NCBI GenBank assembly: GCA_031279965.1
Contig: JAITHM010000109.1
Location: 1 to 13,002, forward strand
Direction: 5' to 3'
DNA from: Spirochaetaceae bacterium
Lineage (GTDB): Bacteria > Spirochaetota > Spirochaetia > Treponematales > Breznakiellaceae
Length of the DNA stretch: 13,002 bases
The notes under the pieces were generated by a model. That model searched no databases, had not been told where the DNA came from, and was given only the letters and a program-made list of their open reading frames with translations. The position numbers and the translations under genes are program-made. Every line of letters starts with the position of its first letter. Position 1 is the first letter of the stretch. Below, one piece after another: positions 6,548 through 13,002 of this stretch.

Positions 6548-7165
6548 TTATTCCAATTCCGCACGCGTCTTTATCACTTTCGATACAAGCCCATAATCAA
6601 ACGCCTCATTGGCCGTCATCCAAAAATCACGGTCTGTATCACATTCAACCTGTTCAAAAGATTTTTCTGTCTCGTCAGCGATAAGCCGGTTTATTTTTTC
6701 ACGAAGCTTTTCAAGCTCACGGGCGTGAATTTCAATATCAGTAGCGACACCACGAATACCAGAGAGCGGCTGATGTATAAGATAGTGGCTGTTTGGCAGT
6801 GCAACACGCCGTGCGCGAGGCGAAGCCACTAAAATGATAGCCGCCGCGCTTGCAACAAGCCCCATACCGATAGTCCAGACCGGCGGTTTGATGAAGCGTA
6901 TCATATCAAAAATCGCAAACCCGGCATCGGCATCACCGCCGGGCGAGTCGATAAAGATCCGCACCGGCTTCTCAGCGCTCATATTTTCCAGCAGGAGAAG
7001 CTGCCGTATTGTCTTTTCCGCCAAATTTTTGTTGATTTCGCCGGATATGAGAACCGTTCGCGTTTTAAGCATGCGCCCTGCAAGCGCATCCGGCGATGAT
7101 TCTTTTTCCGCACATGCACATTCTTCGTTTTCATCTTCATCGTGTAAAAAAACATAATTTTTCAT
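6548..7165 (-). CDS. clpP: ClpP-like ATP-dependent protease subunit (paralog type)
   Basis: This 205-aa protein aligns along its length with ClpP, the barrel-forming serine peptidase that works with Clp ATPases. The triad is intact: Ser106 in GLVASAAA, His131 in LIHQPLSG and Asp180 in CDTDRDFW, with spacing identical to E. coli ClpP (25 and 49 residues). Differences are Ala in place of Met after the catalytic Ser, and an acidic, Cys-containing N-terminus (HDEDENEECACAEKE) instead of the usual axial-loop sequence, with no evident propeptide. Treponemes carry more than one ClpP, and this looks like the divergent second type. No clpX or tig gene is adjacent. It heads a two-gene unit with the DUF3842 gene. 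Confidence 0.9.
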   Translation of the reverse strand: MKNYVFLHDEDENEECACAEKESSPDALAGRMLKTRTVLISGEINKNLAEKTIRQLLLLENMSAEKPVRIFIDSPGGDADAGFAIFDMIRFIKPPVWTIGMGLVASAAAIILVASPRARRVALPNSHYLIHQPLSGIRGVATDIEIHARELEKLREKINRLIADETEKSFEQVECDTDRDFWMTANEAFDYGLVSKVIKTRAELE

Positions 7166-7173
7166 AATGCCCC

Positions 7174-7182
7174 AGTATATCA
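7174..7182 (-). promoter_or_regulatory. Candidate extended -10 promoter of clpP-like gene
   Basis: On the minus strand TGATATACT matches the extended -10 form TGnTATAAT at most positions. No clear -35 is seen. It ends 8 nt before the ATG at 7165, so the transcript would have a leader of about one or two bases. The GGGG before ATG would then lie upstream of the transcript. Confidence 0.45.
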
Positions 7183-7314
7183 GAAAAAATTATCAAAAGA
7201 AAAGCCCGAACATAAATTAAGCATCCGTCTGAGTGGGCACAGGGGACAGTAACTTCCTGATATATTTACAGTTATCTTCGGAAAGTAAATGCAGGTGCCT
7301 TGCCGTACCGCCGT

Positions 7315-7344
7315 CTGACATTGAATATGCAGACATGTTATAGT
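7315..7344 (+). promoter_or_regulatory. Promoter of nth, placed for a leaderless mRNA
   Basis: CTGACA (7315-7320), an 18-nt spacer and TATAGT (7339-7344) form a good sigma-70-type promoter, with each hexamer one mismatch from consensus. The ATG of nth follows 6 nt after the -10, so the expected start of transcription falls on the A of ATG. No Shine-Dalgarno sequence is present. Confidence 0.6.
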
Positions 7345-7350
7345 CGGCTT

Positions 7351-8007
7351 ATGAATATTCAGTGGGACACCGTTGTCCGTACGCTTGAAAATTGGCAGGC
7401 TGGTTTGGACGCGCCATCGGTAACAACTATCGCAAGCCGCTACCGGCACGACGGCTGGGCCGTTCTTACCTCAACTATCATCAGCCTACGTACCAAAGAC
7501 GACATAACACTTGTCCGCTCCGCTGCACTGCTCGCACGCGCCCCTTCACCGCACGCGCTGCTTGAACTTAATGCATCAGAGCTTGAAAAACTTATTTATC
7601 CGGCAGGGTTCTATAAAACTAAAGCAAAAAACATGCTCCAGATAGCAAAAATTATTCTTGAAAAATATGGCGGCGCGGTTCCCTCAGATATGGATGCGCT
7701 GCTTGCTCTGCCGGGCGTGGGCCGTAAAACAGCAAACCTTGTACTTATTGAAGCATACGACAAAGACGGTATTTGTGTTGATACACATGTGCACCGCATT
7801 TCTAACCGCTGCGGCTGGCTTACCAGCAAAACACCCGAAGAAACAGAAATGCTGCTGCGAAAAATACTACCACTTCAGTTTTGGAAGCGCATCAATCCTC
7901 TTCTCGTCCTCTATGGTCAGCAGGTCTGCCGCCCGCAAAGTCCGTTTTGCTCGCGCTGTGTTATTACCTCCTTCTGCACCCGCATCGGTGTGGAAAGAAC
8001 ACGCTAA
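7351..8007 (+). CDS. nth: Endonuclease III (DNA glycosylase/AP lyase)
   Basis: Nth excises oxidised pyrimidines and cleaves at the abasic site in base-excision repair. From the ATG at 7351 the protein has 218 aa. The helix-hairpin-helix LPGVGRKTANLVL carries catalytic Lys126, ICVDTHVHR carries catalytic Asp144, and the C-terminal iron-sulfur motif is complete: Cys193, Cys200, Cys203 and Cys209 (C-x6-C-x2-C-x5-C). The early SAQATD segment of E. coli Nth is SLRTKD here (45-50), as in some other bacterial Nth proteins. An in-frame TTG at 7300 would add 17 residues, but that extension overlaps the promoter and has no family resemblance, so I rejected it. It reads as a single-gene unit, since asd has its own promoter. 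Confidence 0.93.
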   Translation: MNIQWDTVVRTLENWQAGLDAPSVTTIASRYRHDGWAVLTSTIISLRTKDDITLVRSAALLARAPSPHALLELNASELEKLIYPAGFYKTKAKNMLQIAKIILEKYGGAVPSDMDALLALPGVGRKTANLVLIEAYDKDGICVDTHVHRISNRCGWLTSKTPEETEMLLRKILPLQFWKRINPLLVLYGQQVCRPQSPFCSRCVITSFCTRIGVERTR

Positions 8008-8049
8008 AACCGCCCTTATTGTGAATTGCTGAGCGAACCAAACAACCCG

Positions 8050-8079
8050 TTGACTTTTTTGGGGAATTGGCTTTTTATA
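8050..8079 (+). promoter_or_regulatory. Promoter of asd
   Basis: TTGACT (8050-8055), an 18-nt spacer and TTTATA (8074-8079) lie upstream of asd; TTTTAT at 17 nt is an equivalent reading. The expected leader is about 30 nt and carries GAAAGGAG, so this unit has an ordinary leader. Confidence 0.55.
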
Positions 8080-8117
8080 GACGGAAGAGGGGCGTATTCC
8101 ACGAAAGGAGCGCAATT

Positions 8118-9218
8118 ATGGCGAAAATTCCTGTTGGTATTCTTGGCGCAACTGGTATGGTTGGTCAGAATTATATTTCTTTACTCAAAAATCATCCTTG
8201 GTTTGAAATAACCTATCTGGCAGCTTCGCCGCGAAGCGCCGGAAAATCCTACAAAGACGCGACAGCAGGTCGCTGGCATCTGCGACGAAGTTCTGATGCA
8301 GCACTCGACACCATCATCGTTGAAGACGCAAATGACATATCCCGCGCTGCCGCCGCCGCAAAAGCGGGAACCCTTACCTTCGTCTTCTCCGCACTAGAAA
8401 TGGAAAAAGCTGATGTCCTTAAACTTGAAGAATCCTATGCCGCCGCGGGTATACCCGTTGTGTCGAACGCTTCGGCAAATCGCTGGACGCCCGATGTGCC
8501 CATGCTTATTGCAGAGGTAAATCCTGGTCACACAGCCGTTATCCCCTTTCAACAAAAAGCCCGCGGCTGGGACAAAGGCTTTATCGCCGTAAAACCCAAC
8601 TGCTCGTTGCAAAGCTATATGACACCTCTTTGGGCGCTGATTCAGGCGGGCTATCAGATTAAACGTATGATCGTAACAACAATGCAGGCTGTTTCCGGCG
8701 CAGGCTACCCTGGTGTGCCAAGCCTCGATGTTATTGATAATGTCGTGCCCTACATCGGCGGTGAAGAAGAAAAATCTGAACAGGAACCCCTGAAAATACT
8801 TGGACGGCTTGAAGACGGCATAATTCAATCTGCTGATGAGCCGTGCATCAGCGCACATTGTAACCGCGTCCCCGTTATTGACGGGCATACGGCAACAATC
8901 AGCATGGAATTTGGAGAAAAAAAACCTTCCATCGAGCAGATAACCACAATATGGCGGCAATTCCGCGCTGTGCCCCAAGAGCTCGGCCTCCCCTTCGCCC
9001 CCGAACAGCCAATCATCGTCCGCGAAGAAGCCAACCGTCCTCAGCCTGGCAAAGACCGCGATGCCTGCAAAGCAATGGCAGTAAGCGTTGGACGTGTGCG
9101 CCCCTGTCCTGTCTTCGACATTCGCTTTGTCGGTCTTTCCCACAATACTGTGCGCGGCGCGGCGGGCGGCGGCATCCTTAACGCGGAACTCCTTAAAGCA
9201 CAAGGATTCCTGAGGTGA
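8118..9218 (+). CDS. asd: Aspartate-semialdehyde dehydrogenase, archaeal/fungal type
   Basis: Asd reduces aspartyl phosphate to the semialdehyde, the branch point toward lysine/diaminopimelate, threonine and methionine. The 366-aa protein begins MAKIPVGILGATGMVGQNY with the NADP-binding GATGMVG (10-16). The catalytic Cys162 is in VKPNCSLQ, and the catalytic His is probably His257 in RVPVIDGHT. The KPNCS and CNRVPVIDGHT segments and the length point to the archaeal/fungal subfamily rather than the E. coli type. The start at 8118 has a strong GAAAGGAG; an ATG at 8067 would add an unrelated basic 17-residue tail and lies within the promoter. The RNB-domain gene follows by 13 bp. No lysC or dap gene is adjacent. 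Confidence 0.94.
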   Translation: MAKIPVGILGATGMVGQNYISLLKNHPWFEITYLAASPRSAGKSYKDATAGRWHLRRSSDAALDTIIVEDANDISRAAAAAKAGTLTFVFSALEMEKADVLKLEESYAAAGIPVVSNASANRWTPDVPMLIAEVNPGHTAVIPFQQKARGWDKGFIAVKPNCSLQSYMTPLWALIQAGYQIKRMIVTTMQAVSGAGYPGVPSLDVIDNVVPYIGGEEEKSEQEPLKILGRLEDGIIQSADEPCISAHCNRVPVIDGHTATISMEFGEKKPSIEQITTIWRQFRAVPQELGLPFAPEQPIIVREEANRPQPGKDRDACKAMAVSVGRVRPCPVFDIRFVGLSHNTVRGAAGGGILNAELLKAQGFLR

Positions 9219-9231
9219 AGGAACCAGCGCG

Positions 9232-11079
9232 TTGTATAAACCGAATTGCCTGGTTGTTTACAAAAATAAACCTGCGTTGCTTAAAGAAACCGGTGAAAAA
9301 TATATAATCTGCACTGCCGGCGGCGAGACCGTGCGTGTTCGTGAAAAAGATATTGAATTTCTGCATCCAGGGCCGCTTGCCAATTTACGGGAACTTGAAC
9401 ACGGTTTTTCCGCTGATTTTGCCCGCGAGGCCTGGGAGCTTTATTCCGGCGAAGCTGCGTCTTTCAGTCTACGGGATCTTGCTGAATTGAACGGCAGCTG
9501 GTCGCCACAAAATGCTTGGAATGCTTACCTTTTACTTCATGAGGGGCTCTATTTTCAGGGCACGGTGGCAGAAATACGCCCAAAACCAGCTGATGCTGTT
9601 ACTGCGGCGGCCAAAAAACGGGCTCTCAAAGAGGAAGAAGACGCCCAACGTGATGCTTTTCTTGACAGATTGCGCACGAAAAAGCTTAATTTGCCCGATG
9701 ACCGGCGCTTTTTACAGGATATTGAAGCCCTTGCACTGGGTAAAAGTGACAAAAGCCGTACAATGCGCGATGCCCGCTGGGACGAAACCCCCGAAGCCGC
9801 TCATGCGCTCCTTTTGGAAACAGGTATTTGGACACCGCTGATAAATCCCTATCCATCGCGTTTCGGCATTGCCTTGAGCGTGCCGAAACATGCCGCCGGA
9901 CCACCGCCGTCCACCGAATCCCGCACTGATTTAACGGCGCTTGCCGCTTTTGCCATTGACGATGAATCCAGTAACGACCCTGATGACGCAATTTCACTGG
10001 AACAGACGGCGGAAGGGCTCTTTTTGTATGTACATGTCGCCGACCCTTCCTCCGTCATTGCACCGGACAGCGCCGCCGACCGGGAAGCGCGCGAGCGAGG
10101 GGCAACGTTCTACGGCCCGGAAATTACGGTGCGTATGCTCCGCGATGATGTGCTCGCGCAATTCGCCCTGGGACTTGAACGGCAGTCCCCGGCGCTCACC
10201 TTCAAACTTATGCTGAATGACGCGGGAAATATTGAACGCACAGAGATTTTACGCTCGCTTGTCCGTGTGACACGACTGAGTTACCGCGCAGCCTGTGACG
10301 AGTCGGCACTCGCCCCGCTCTTTGAATTGAGTAACCGGAACCTCCGCCGCCGCCTTGCCGCCGGAGCCGTTACGATAGAGTTCCCCGAGGTTGCCATTAC
10401 CATTCATGATGAGCGCATCAACATTGCCCCGCTGGAAAATTACCCGTCGCGGCTCCTTGTAAAAGAATGTATGCTGCTTGCCGGAGAGGCCGCCGCCCAA
10501 TGGGCGCTGGAACAACGGCTGCCTTTTCCGTTTATCAGTCAAGAAGTTGATTCCGTTCCTGGCGATCTTTTGCCCGGTTTTGCCGGTTCGTATCAGATGC
10601 GCCGCTGTATGAGGTCGCGTGTGCTTTCCTCCAAACCAGGGCTTCATCAGGGATTGGGACTTGATATTTATACGCAGGTCACCAGCCCGCTCCGCCGCTA
10701 TACCGATCTTCTTGCCCATCAGCAGATTAGCGCCGTACTCCGCGGCGAAAAACCACTCGATGAAGACATGCTGCTTGCCCGTCTCGCTGCGGCAGAACGG
10801 GCGGCGTTTGCTGTAAGCCGTGCTGAACGCGCCTCACGCGCACACTGGACGGCAGCCTGCCTTGCCGCCCGCTCCGGCGATGTGTGGGACGGGATAGTTC
10901 TTGATGTGCGCGGCCCGCATGCCGTCGTGCTTATCCCCGCGCTGGGCATCGAAACACAGACGGCGCTTAAACGAGGCAGTACGCTTATGCCCAACGACCA
11001 CTGCACCCTCAAACTAAGCTCGGTAAAAATCTCCGCGGCGGAAACACGCTGGGTTATGGTTGATGAGAACAGCTCGTAG
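9232..11079 (+). CDS. RNase II-family 3'-5' exoribonuclease (RNB domain)
   Basis: This 615-aa protein has an RNB catalytic domain from about residue 230 to 510. AIDDESSNDPDDA (241-253) supplies all four metal-binding aspartates of RNase II (Asp243, Asp249, Asp251, Asp252), and YTQVTSPLRRYTDLLAH (480-496) is the conserved C-terminal RNB motif with its arginines. A short S1/OB-like region appears to follow (about 548-612). The first 230 residues lack an obvious cold-shock signature and include a highly charged helix (about 125-152). They resemble the N-termini of cyanobacterial/plastid-type RNB proteins, though weakly. The start is TTG at 9232 with AAGGA at 9218-9222. Whether it acts like RNase II or RNase R on structured RNA cannot be read from sequence. 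Confidence 0.9.
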   Translation: MYKPNCLVVYKNKPALLKETGEKYIICTAGGETVRVREKDIEFLHPGPLANLRELEHGFSADFAREAWELYSGEAASFSLRDLAELNGSWSPQNAWNAYLLLHEGLYFQGTVAEIRPKPADAVTAAAKKRALKEEEDAQRDAFLDRLRTKKLNLPDDRRFLQDIEALALGKSDKSRTMRDARWDETPEAAHALLLETGIWTPLINPYPSRFGIALSVPKHAAGPPPSTESRTDLTALAAFAIDDESSNDPDDAISLEQTAEGLFLYVHVADPSSVIAPDSAADREARERGATFYGPEITVRMLRDDVLAQFALGLERQSPALTFKLMLNDAGNIERTEILRSLVRVTRLSYRAACDESALAPLFELSNRNLRRRLAAGAVTIEFPEVAITIHDERINIAPLENYPSRLLVKECMLLAGEAAAQWALEQRLPFPFISQEVDSVPGDLLPGFAGSYQMRRCMRSRVLSSKPGLHQGLGLDIYTQVTSPLRRYTDLLAHQQISAVLRGEKPLDEDMLLARLAAAERAAFAVSRAERASRAHWTAACLAARSGDVWDGIVLDVRGPHAVVLIPALGIETQTALKRGSTLMPNDHCTLKLSSVKISAAETRWVMVDENSS

Positions 11080-11093
11080 GGAGTTTGAACATA

Positions 11094-11585
11094 ATGCACG
11101 TTATTTTAGGCTTGGGGTCGAATCAAGGGGATTCTGCGGGAATCTTGCGGGAGGCATTGAAGGCACTGGAAACAGTGTTGACGAATCTTCGCGCCGCCTC
11201 ATTCTACAGGACACGCCCTTTACACGTTGAAGATCAGCCGTTGTTTCTCAACACAGCCTGTTCAGGAGAAACTGAAGACACGCCGCTGGCTTTACTTGGC
11301 AAAATTAACGCCATTGAACAGCGCTTTGGCCGTGACCGCACCAAGGAGCGGCGATGGGGCGAACGCACACTTGATATTGATATACTATTTGCCGGAGAAC
11401 TTGTATTTTCATTCTCTGAACTTGATGTTCCTCATCCACGCCTTTATCAACGGCGATTCGCGCTGGAACCGCTTCTTGAACTTGAACCGGATGCCGCCGA
11501 CCCCCGAAGCGGGGAACGGCTTGAACTTATCTGTCGCCGCCTGGCAGATCAAGGGGTCGAGAAACTCAGGCCAGATGAGATATAA
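11094..11585 (+). CDS. folK: 2-amino-4-hydroxy-6-hydroxymethyldihydropteridine pyrophosphokinase (HPPK)
   Basis: FolK transfers pyrophosphate from ATP to hydroxymethyl-dihydropterin in folate synthesis. The 163-aa protein starts VILGLGSNQGD (3-13), contains FYRTRPL, and carries the family signature RWGERTLDIDILF (87-99) with the magnesium ligands Asp94 and Asp96, then DVPHPRLYQRRF. This is a complete single-domain HPPK, with no FolB or FolP fused. The start is ATG at 11094, with GGGAG overlapping the previous stop codon at a longish 10-nt spacing; a TTG at 11085 is too close to that site. The rpoN start overlaps its end by 11 bp. folP is not adjacent. Confidence 0.94.
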   Translation: MHVILGLGSNQGDSAGILREALKALETVLTNLRAASFYRTRPLHVEDQPLFLNTACSGETEDTPLALLGKINAIEQRFGRDRTKERRWGERTLDIDILFAGELVFSFSELDVPHPRLYQRRFALEPLLELEPDAADPRSGERLELICRRLADQGVEKLRPDEI

Positions 11586-12966
11586 TGCTATCATGCAGCT
11601 TGGTCAGAGCGCCCGCCTTTATCAGCAACAGCGCCTCGGTCTTAAATTAAGTCCTCAAATACTCCTGTCCGTCAAACTTATGGAGCTTCCGCTCATTGAG
11701 CTACGAGAAAGAATTGCAAGCGAGCTTGAAAAAAATCCTGCACTGGAAGTTTTGCAGGATAAAAGCGTCGTATCGCTGAGTGAATTTGATCAGCCGGCCA
11801 GCGAGGAAAAAGCATACTTTGAAACAAGTTCTGACGCAGGCTTTATCAGAAGCGGTGGTGCGGCAGAGTCTGACGAACATCAACAATTCATTGAAGGGGT
11901 GCTGACACGTCAGGAAACTTTACAGGAGCATCTTTTGTTTCAGCTTCGCCTCCAGGCTGTTCGTCCGGAAATCCGTCTGATAGGCGAAATACTTATTCAG
12001 AATCTGTCTAACGACGGGTTTCATAAAGAAGCCCCTCACTTGCTGATAAAAGATGCCGCCCCGCATGATCTGGACGAGGCGCTTACCCTTGTTCAGAGCC
12101 TTGACCCCCAGGGCTGCGGCACCGCAGATTATAAAGAATCGCTTGCTGTGCAGGCACGGCTTTATTTTGGAGCGGAAGCGCCGGATATAGAGGCGTTAGT
12201 TCCTGCTCTGGAAGCGCTGGAACGGGGGAAAAATGCCAAGGTAGGCCGGCTTCTTAAAAAAAGCCCAGAAGATATAGACGAGCTTTTTGCCAAACTGAAA
12301 ATGCTTTCGCCGTTTCCTGGCCGCCAATTTGCCGGCGGATCAGAAAATGAAACACGCTATGTTGTTCCGGATGTGCGGGTCATTCATGCTGATAATGAGT
12401 TCAAAATCCTCATCAATAACGAGGCTATACCAGTGCTGGGCATTACTCCGTTTTTTTTAAAAAATACCGGTGTTAAAAACCCCGCTGAACGGGATTTTAT
12501 TCGTGAAAATATCAAAGAAGCCCGCTGGTTTATCACTGCCTTGAACCGGCGGAACCAGACGCTTTTTCGTGTCGTTCGTGCTTTGCTAAGCTTCCAGCGG
12601 CAATTTTTCGAAAAAGGGCCGCAGCACCTTGTGCCGCTCTCATTGCTTGAAGTTGCAAACGAACTTAATGTGCACGAGACAACAATTTCACGGATAGCAA
12701 ACGGTAAATTTATTGAAACTGAATGGGGCATTTTTGAGGTGCGCCGGTTCTTTACCAACTCGATAAGCGGCGCAGGCTCAAAAGGCTCCCGTTTTTCACA
12801 GGAAGGGGTAAAGGAAATTATCCGCGAGATTATTCAGCGTGAAGAACGCTCACTAAGCGACAGCGAGATCGTCAGAATTCTTGCTGAACGCGGTATTACA
12901 CTTGCCCGCCGCACCGTTGCCAAATACCGCGCCCAACTCAAACTCGGCTCTTCGTATCAACGCTGA
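11575..12966 (+). CDS. rpoN: RNA polymerase sigma-54 factor
   Basis: RpoN directs core polymerase to -24/-12 promoters that need an AAA+ activator. From the ATG at 11575 the protein has 463 aa. Region I (about 8-60) is Gln/Leu-rich: QLGQSARLYQQQ, LKLSPQILLSVKLMELP and ELEKNPALE. A core-binding region follows, with SLDPQGCGTADYKESL (175-190). The DNA-binding part has the helix-turn-helix segment EVANELNVHETTISRIANGKF (359-379) and FEVRRFF, and the C-terminus carries the RpoN box ARRTVAKYR (444-452). A second start at 11593 (MQLGQS, 457 aa) is equally plausible. The long open frame to the left, from 11227, overlaps folK and is spurious. No enhancer-binding activator or hpf is seen before the window ends. 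Confidence 0.95.
   Translation: MRYNAIMQLGQSARLYQQQRLGLKLSPQILLSVKLMELPLIELRERIASELEKNPALEVLQDKSVVSLSEFDQPASEEKAYFETSSDAGFIRSGGAAESDEHQQFIEGVLTRQETLQEHLLFQLRLQAVRPEIRLIGEILIQNLSNDGFHKEAPHLLIKDAAPHDLDEALTLVQSLDPQGCGTADYKESLAVQARLYFGAEAPDIEALVPALEALERGKNAKVGRLLKKSPEDIDELFAKLKMLSPFPGRQFAGGSENETRYVVPDVRVIHADNEFKILINNEAIPVLGITPFFLKNTGVKNPAERDFIRENIKEARWFITALNRRNQTLFRVVRALLSFQRQFFEKGPQHLVPLSLLEVANELNVHETTISRIANGKFIETEWGIFEVRRFFTNSISGAGSKGSRFSQEGVKEIIREIIQREERSLSDSEIVRILAERGITLARRTVAKYRAQLKLGSSYQR
11581..11586 (+). promoter_or_regulatory. Candidate -10 box inside the folK-rpoN overlap
   Basis: A perfect TATAAT lies 6 nt before the ATG at 11593, the same spacing as TATAGT before the nth ATG. No good -35 is visible, so a promoter is only possible. 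If real, it would allow separate, leaderless expression of rpoN from the second start codon. Confidence 0.3.
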
Positions 12967-13002
12967 CAGCCGAGTGCCACGCCAAAGTGTAAAACCGATC
13001 AG
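12967..13002. other. Window edge after rpoN
   Basis: These 36 bases hold no start codon with a ribosome site, no terminator hairpin and no recognisable feature. Confidence 0.5.

Noticed and set aside
2275..7253. 12-base match GGGGACAGTAAC at 2275-2286 and 7242-7253, thought of as a dispersed repeat
   Set aside because: A 12-mer shared once in 13 kb is expected by chance, and one copy is inside a coding region.
11227..11574. N-terminal extension of rpoN
   Set aside because: This part of the open frame lies over folK in another frame, and family homology begins only at about 11593.
12451..12464. T8A6 run in rpoN as a terminator or slippage site
   Set aside because: It encodes conserved sequence in the gene, has no stem before it, and AT runs of this length are common.
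1..13002. CRISPR array, tRNA, rRNA, insertion sequence or sigma-54 promoter
   Set aside because: No spaced direct repeats, cloverleaf, transposase or convincing TGGCAC-N5-TTGC pair was seen by eye on either strand.

Overview
The window reads as chromosomal DNA from a spirochaete of the Treponema group. This is inferred from protein style, not from a marker gene. Supporting signs are a lipoprotein with a glycine-rich linker ahead of a small beta-rich domain, a GerMN protein paired with peptide deformylase, a DUF3842 protein beside a ClpP paralog, a sigma-54 gene and TTG start codons. Base composition looks near 50% GC. I see no transposase, integrase, phage gene, CRISPR array, tRNA or rRNA. 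Most of the window is a dense housekeeping block.

Layout. Positions 1-270 are non-coding and hold two facing arrays of a 7-bp repeat plus two small hairpins. Next come two exported envelope proteins on the + strand: an outer-membrane beta-barrel-like protein (271-774) and a lipoprotein (787-1206). After them is about 130 nt of structured non-coding sequence that ends in a strong rho-independent terminator (1338-1362). On the minus strand, a membrane-anchored GerMN protein (start near 2870) is followed by peptide deformylase (def). Divergent from it on the + strand run a galactokinase-family GHMP kinase, argC and a radical-SAM activase of the NrdG type. The activase converges with, and overlaps by 29 bp, a minus-strand pair: a ClpP paralog and a DUF3842 protein. 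The rest is + strand: nth (endonuclease III), asd (archaeal/fungal-type aspartate-semialdehyde dehydrogenase), an RNase II-family exonuclease, folK and rpoN.

Functions. The window combines amino-acid biosynthesis (argC, asd), folate biosynthesis (folK), DNA repair (nth), RNA decay (RNB protein), N-terminal protein processing (def), proteolysis (ClpP-like), anaerobic nucleotide reduction (NrdG-like) and alternative-sigma transcription (rpoN). These are neighbours rather than one pathway. asd and the RNB gene (13 bp apart), the RNB gene and folK (14 bp), and folK and rpoN (11-bp overlap) look like one transcription unit.

Most notable signals: (1) several genes at the head of transcription units lack a Shine-Dalgarno sequence and instead have a -10-like hexamer 6-9 nt before the start codon, the geometry of leaderless mRNAs, clearest at nth; (2) a 9-base G/C homopolymer inside the GerMN gene that could act as a phase-variable switch; (3) a galactokinase homologue with eroded sugar- and ATP-binding motifs; (4) an unusual ClpP paralog co-transcribed with an uncharacterised Rossmann-like protein; (5) the facing heptad-repeat arrays. 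I did not find a clearly new multi-gene system such as a defence island or biosynthetic cluster.
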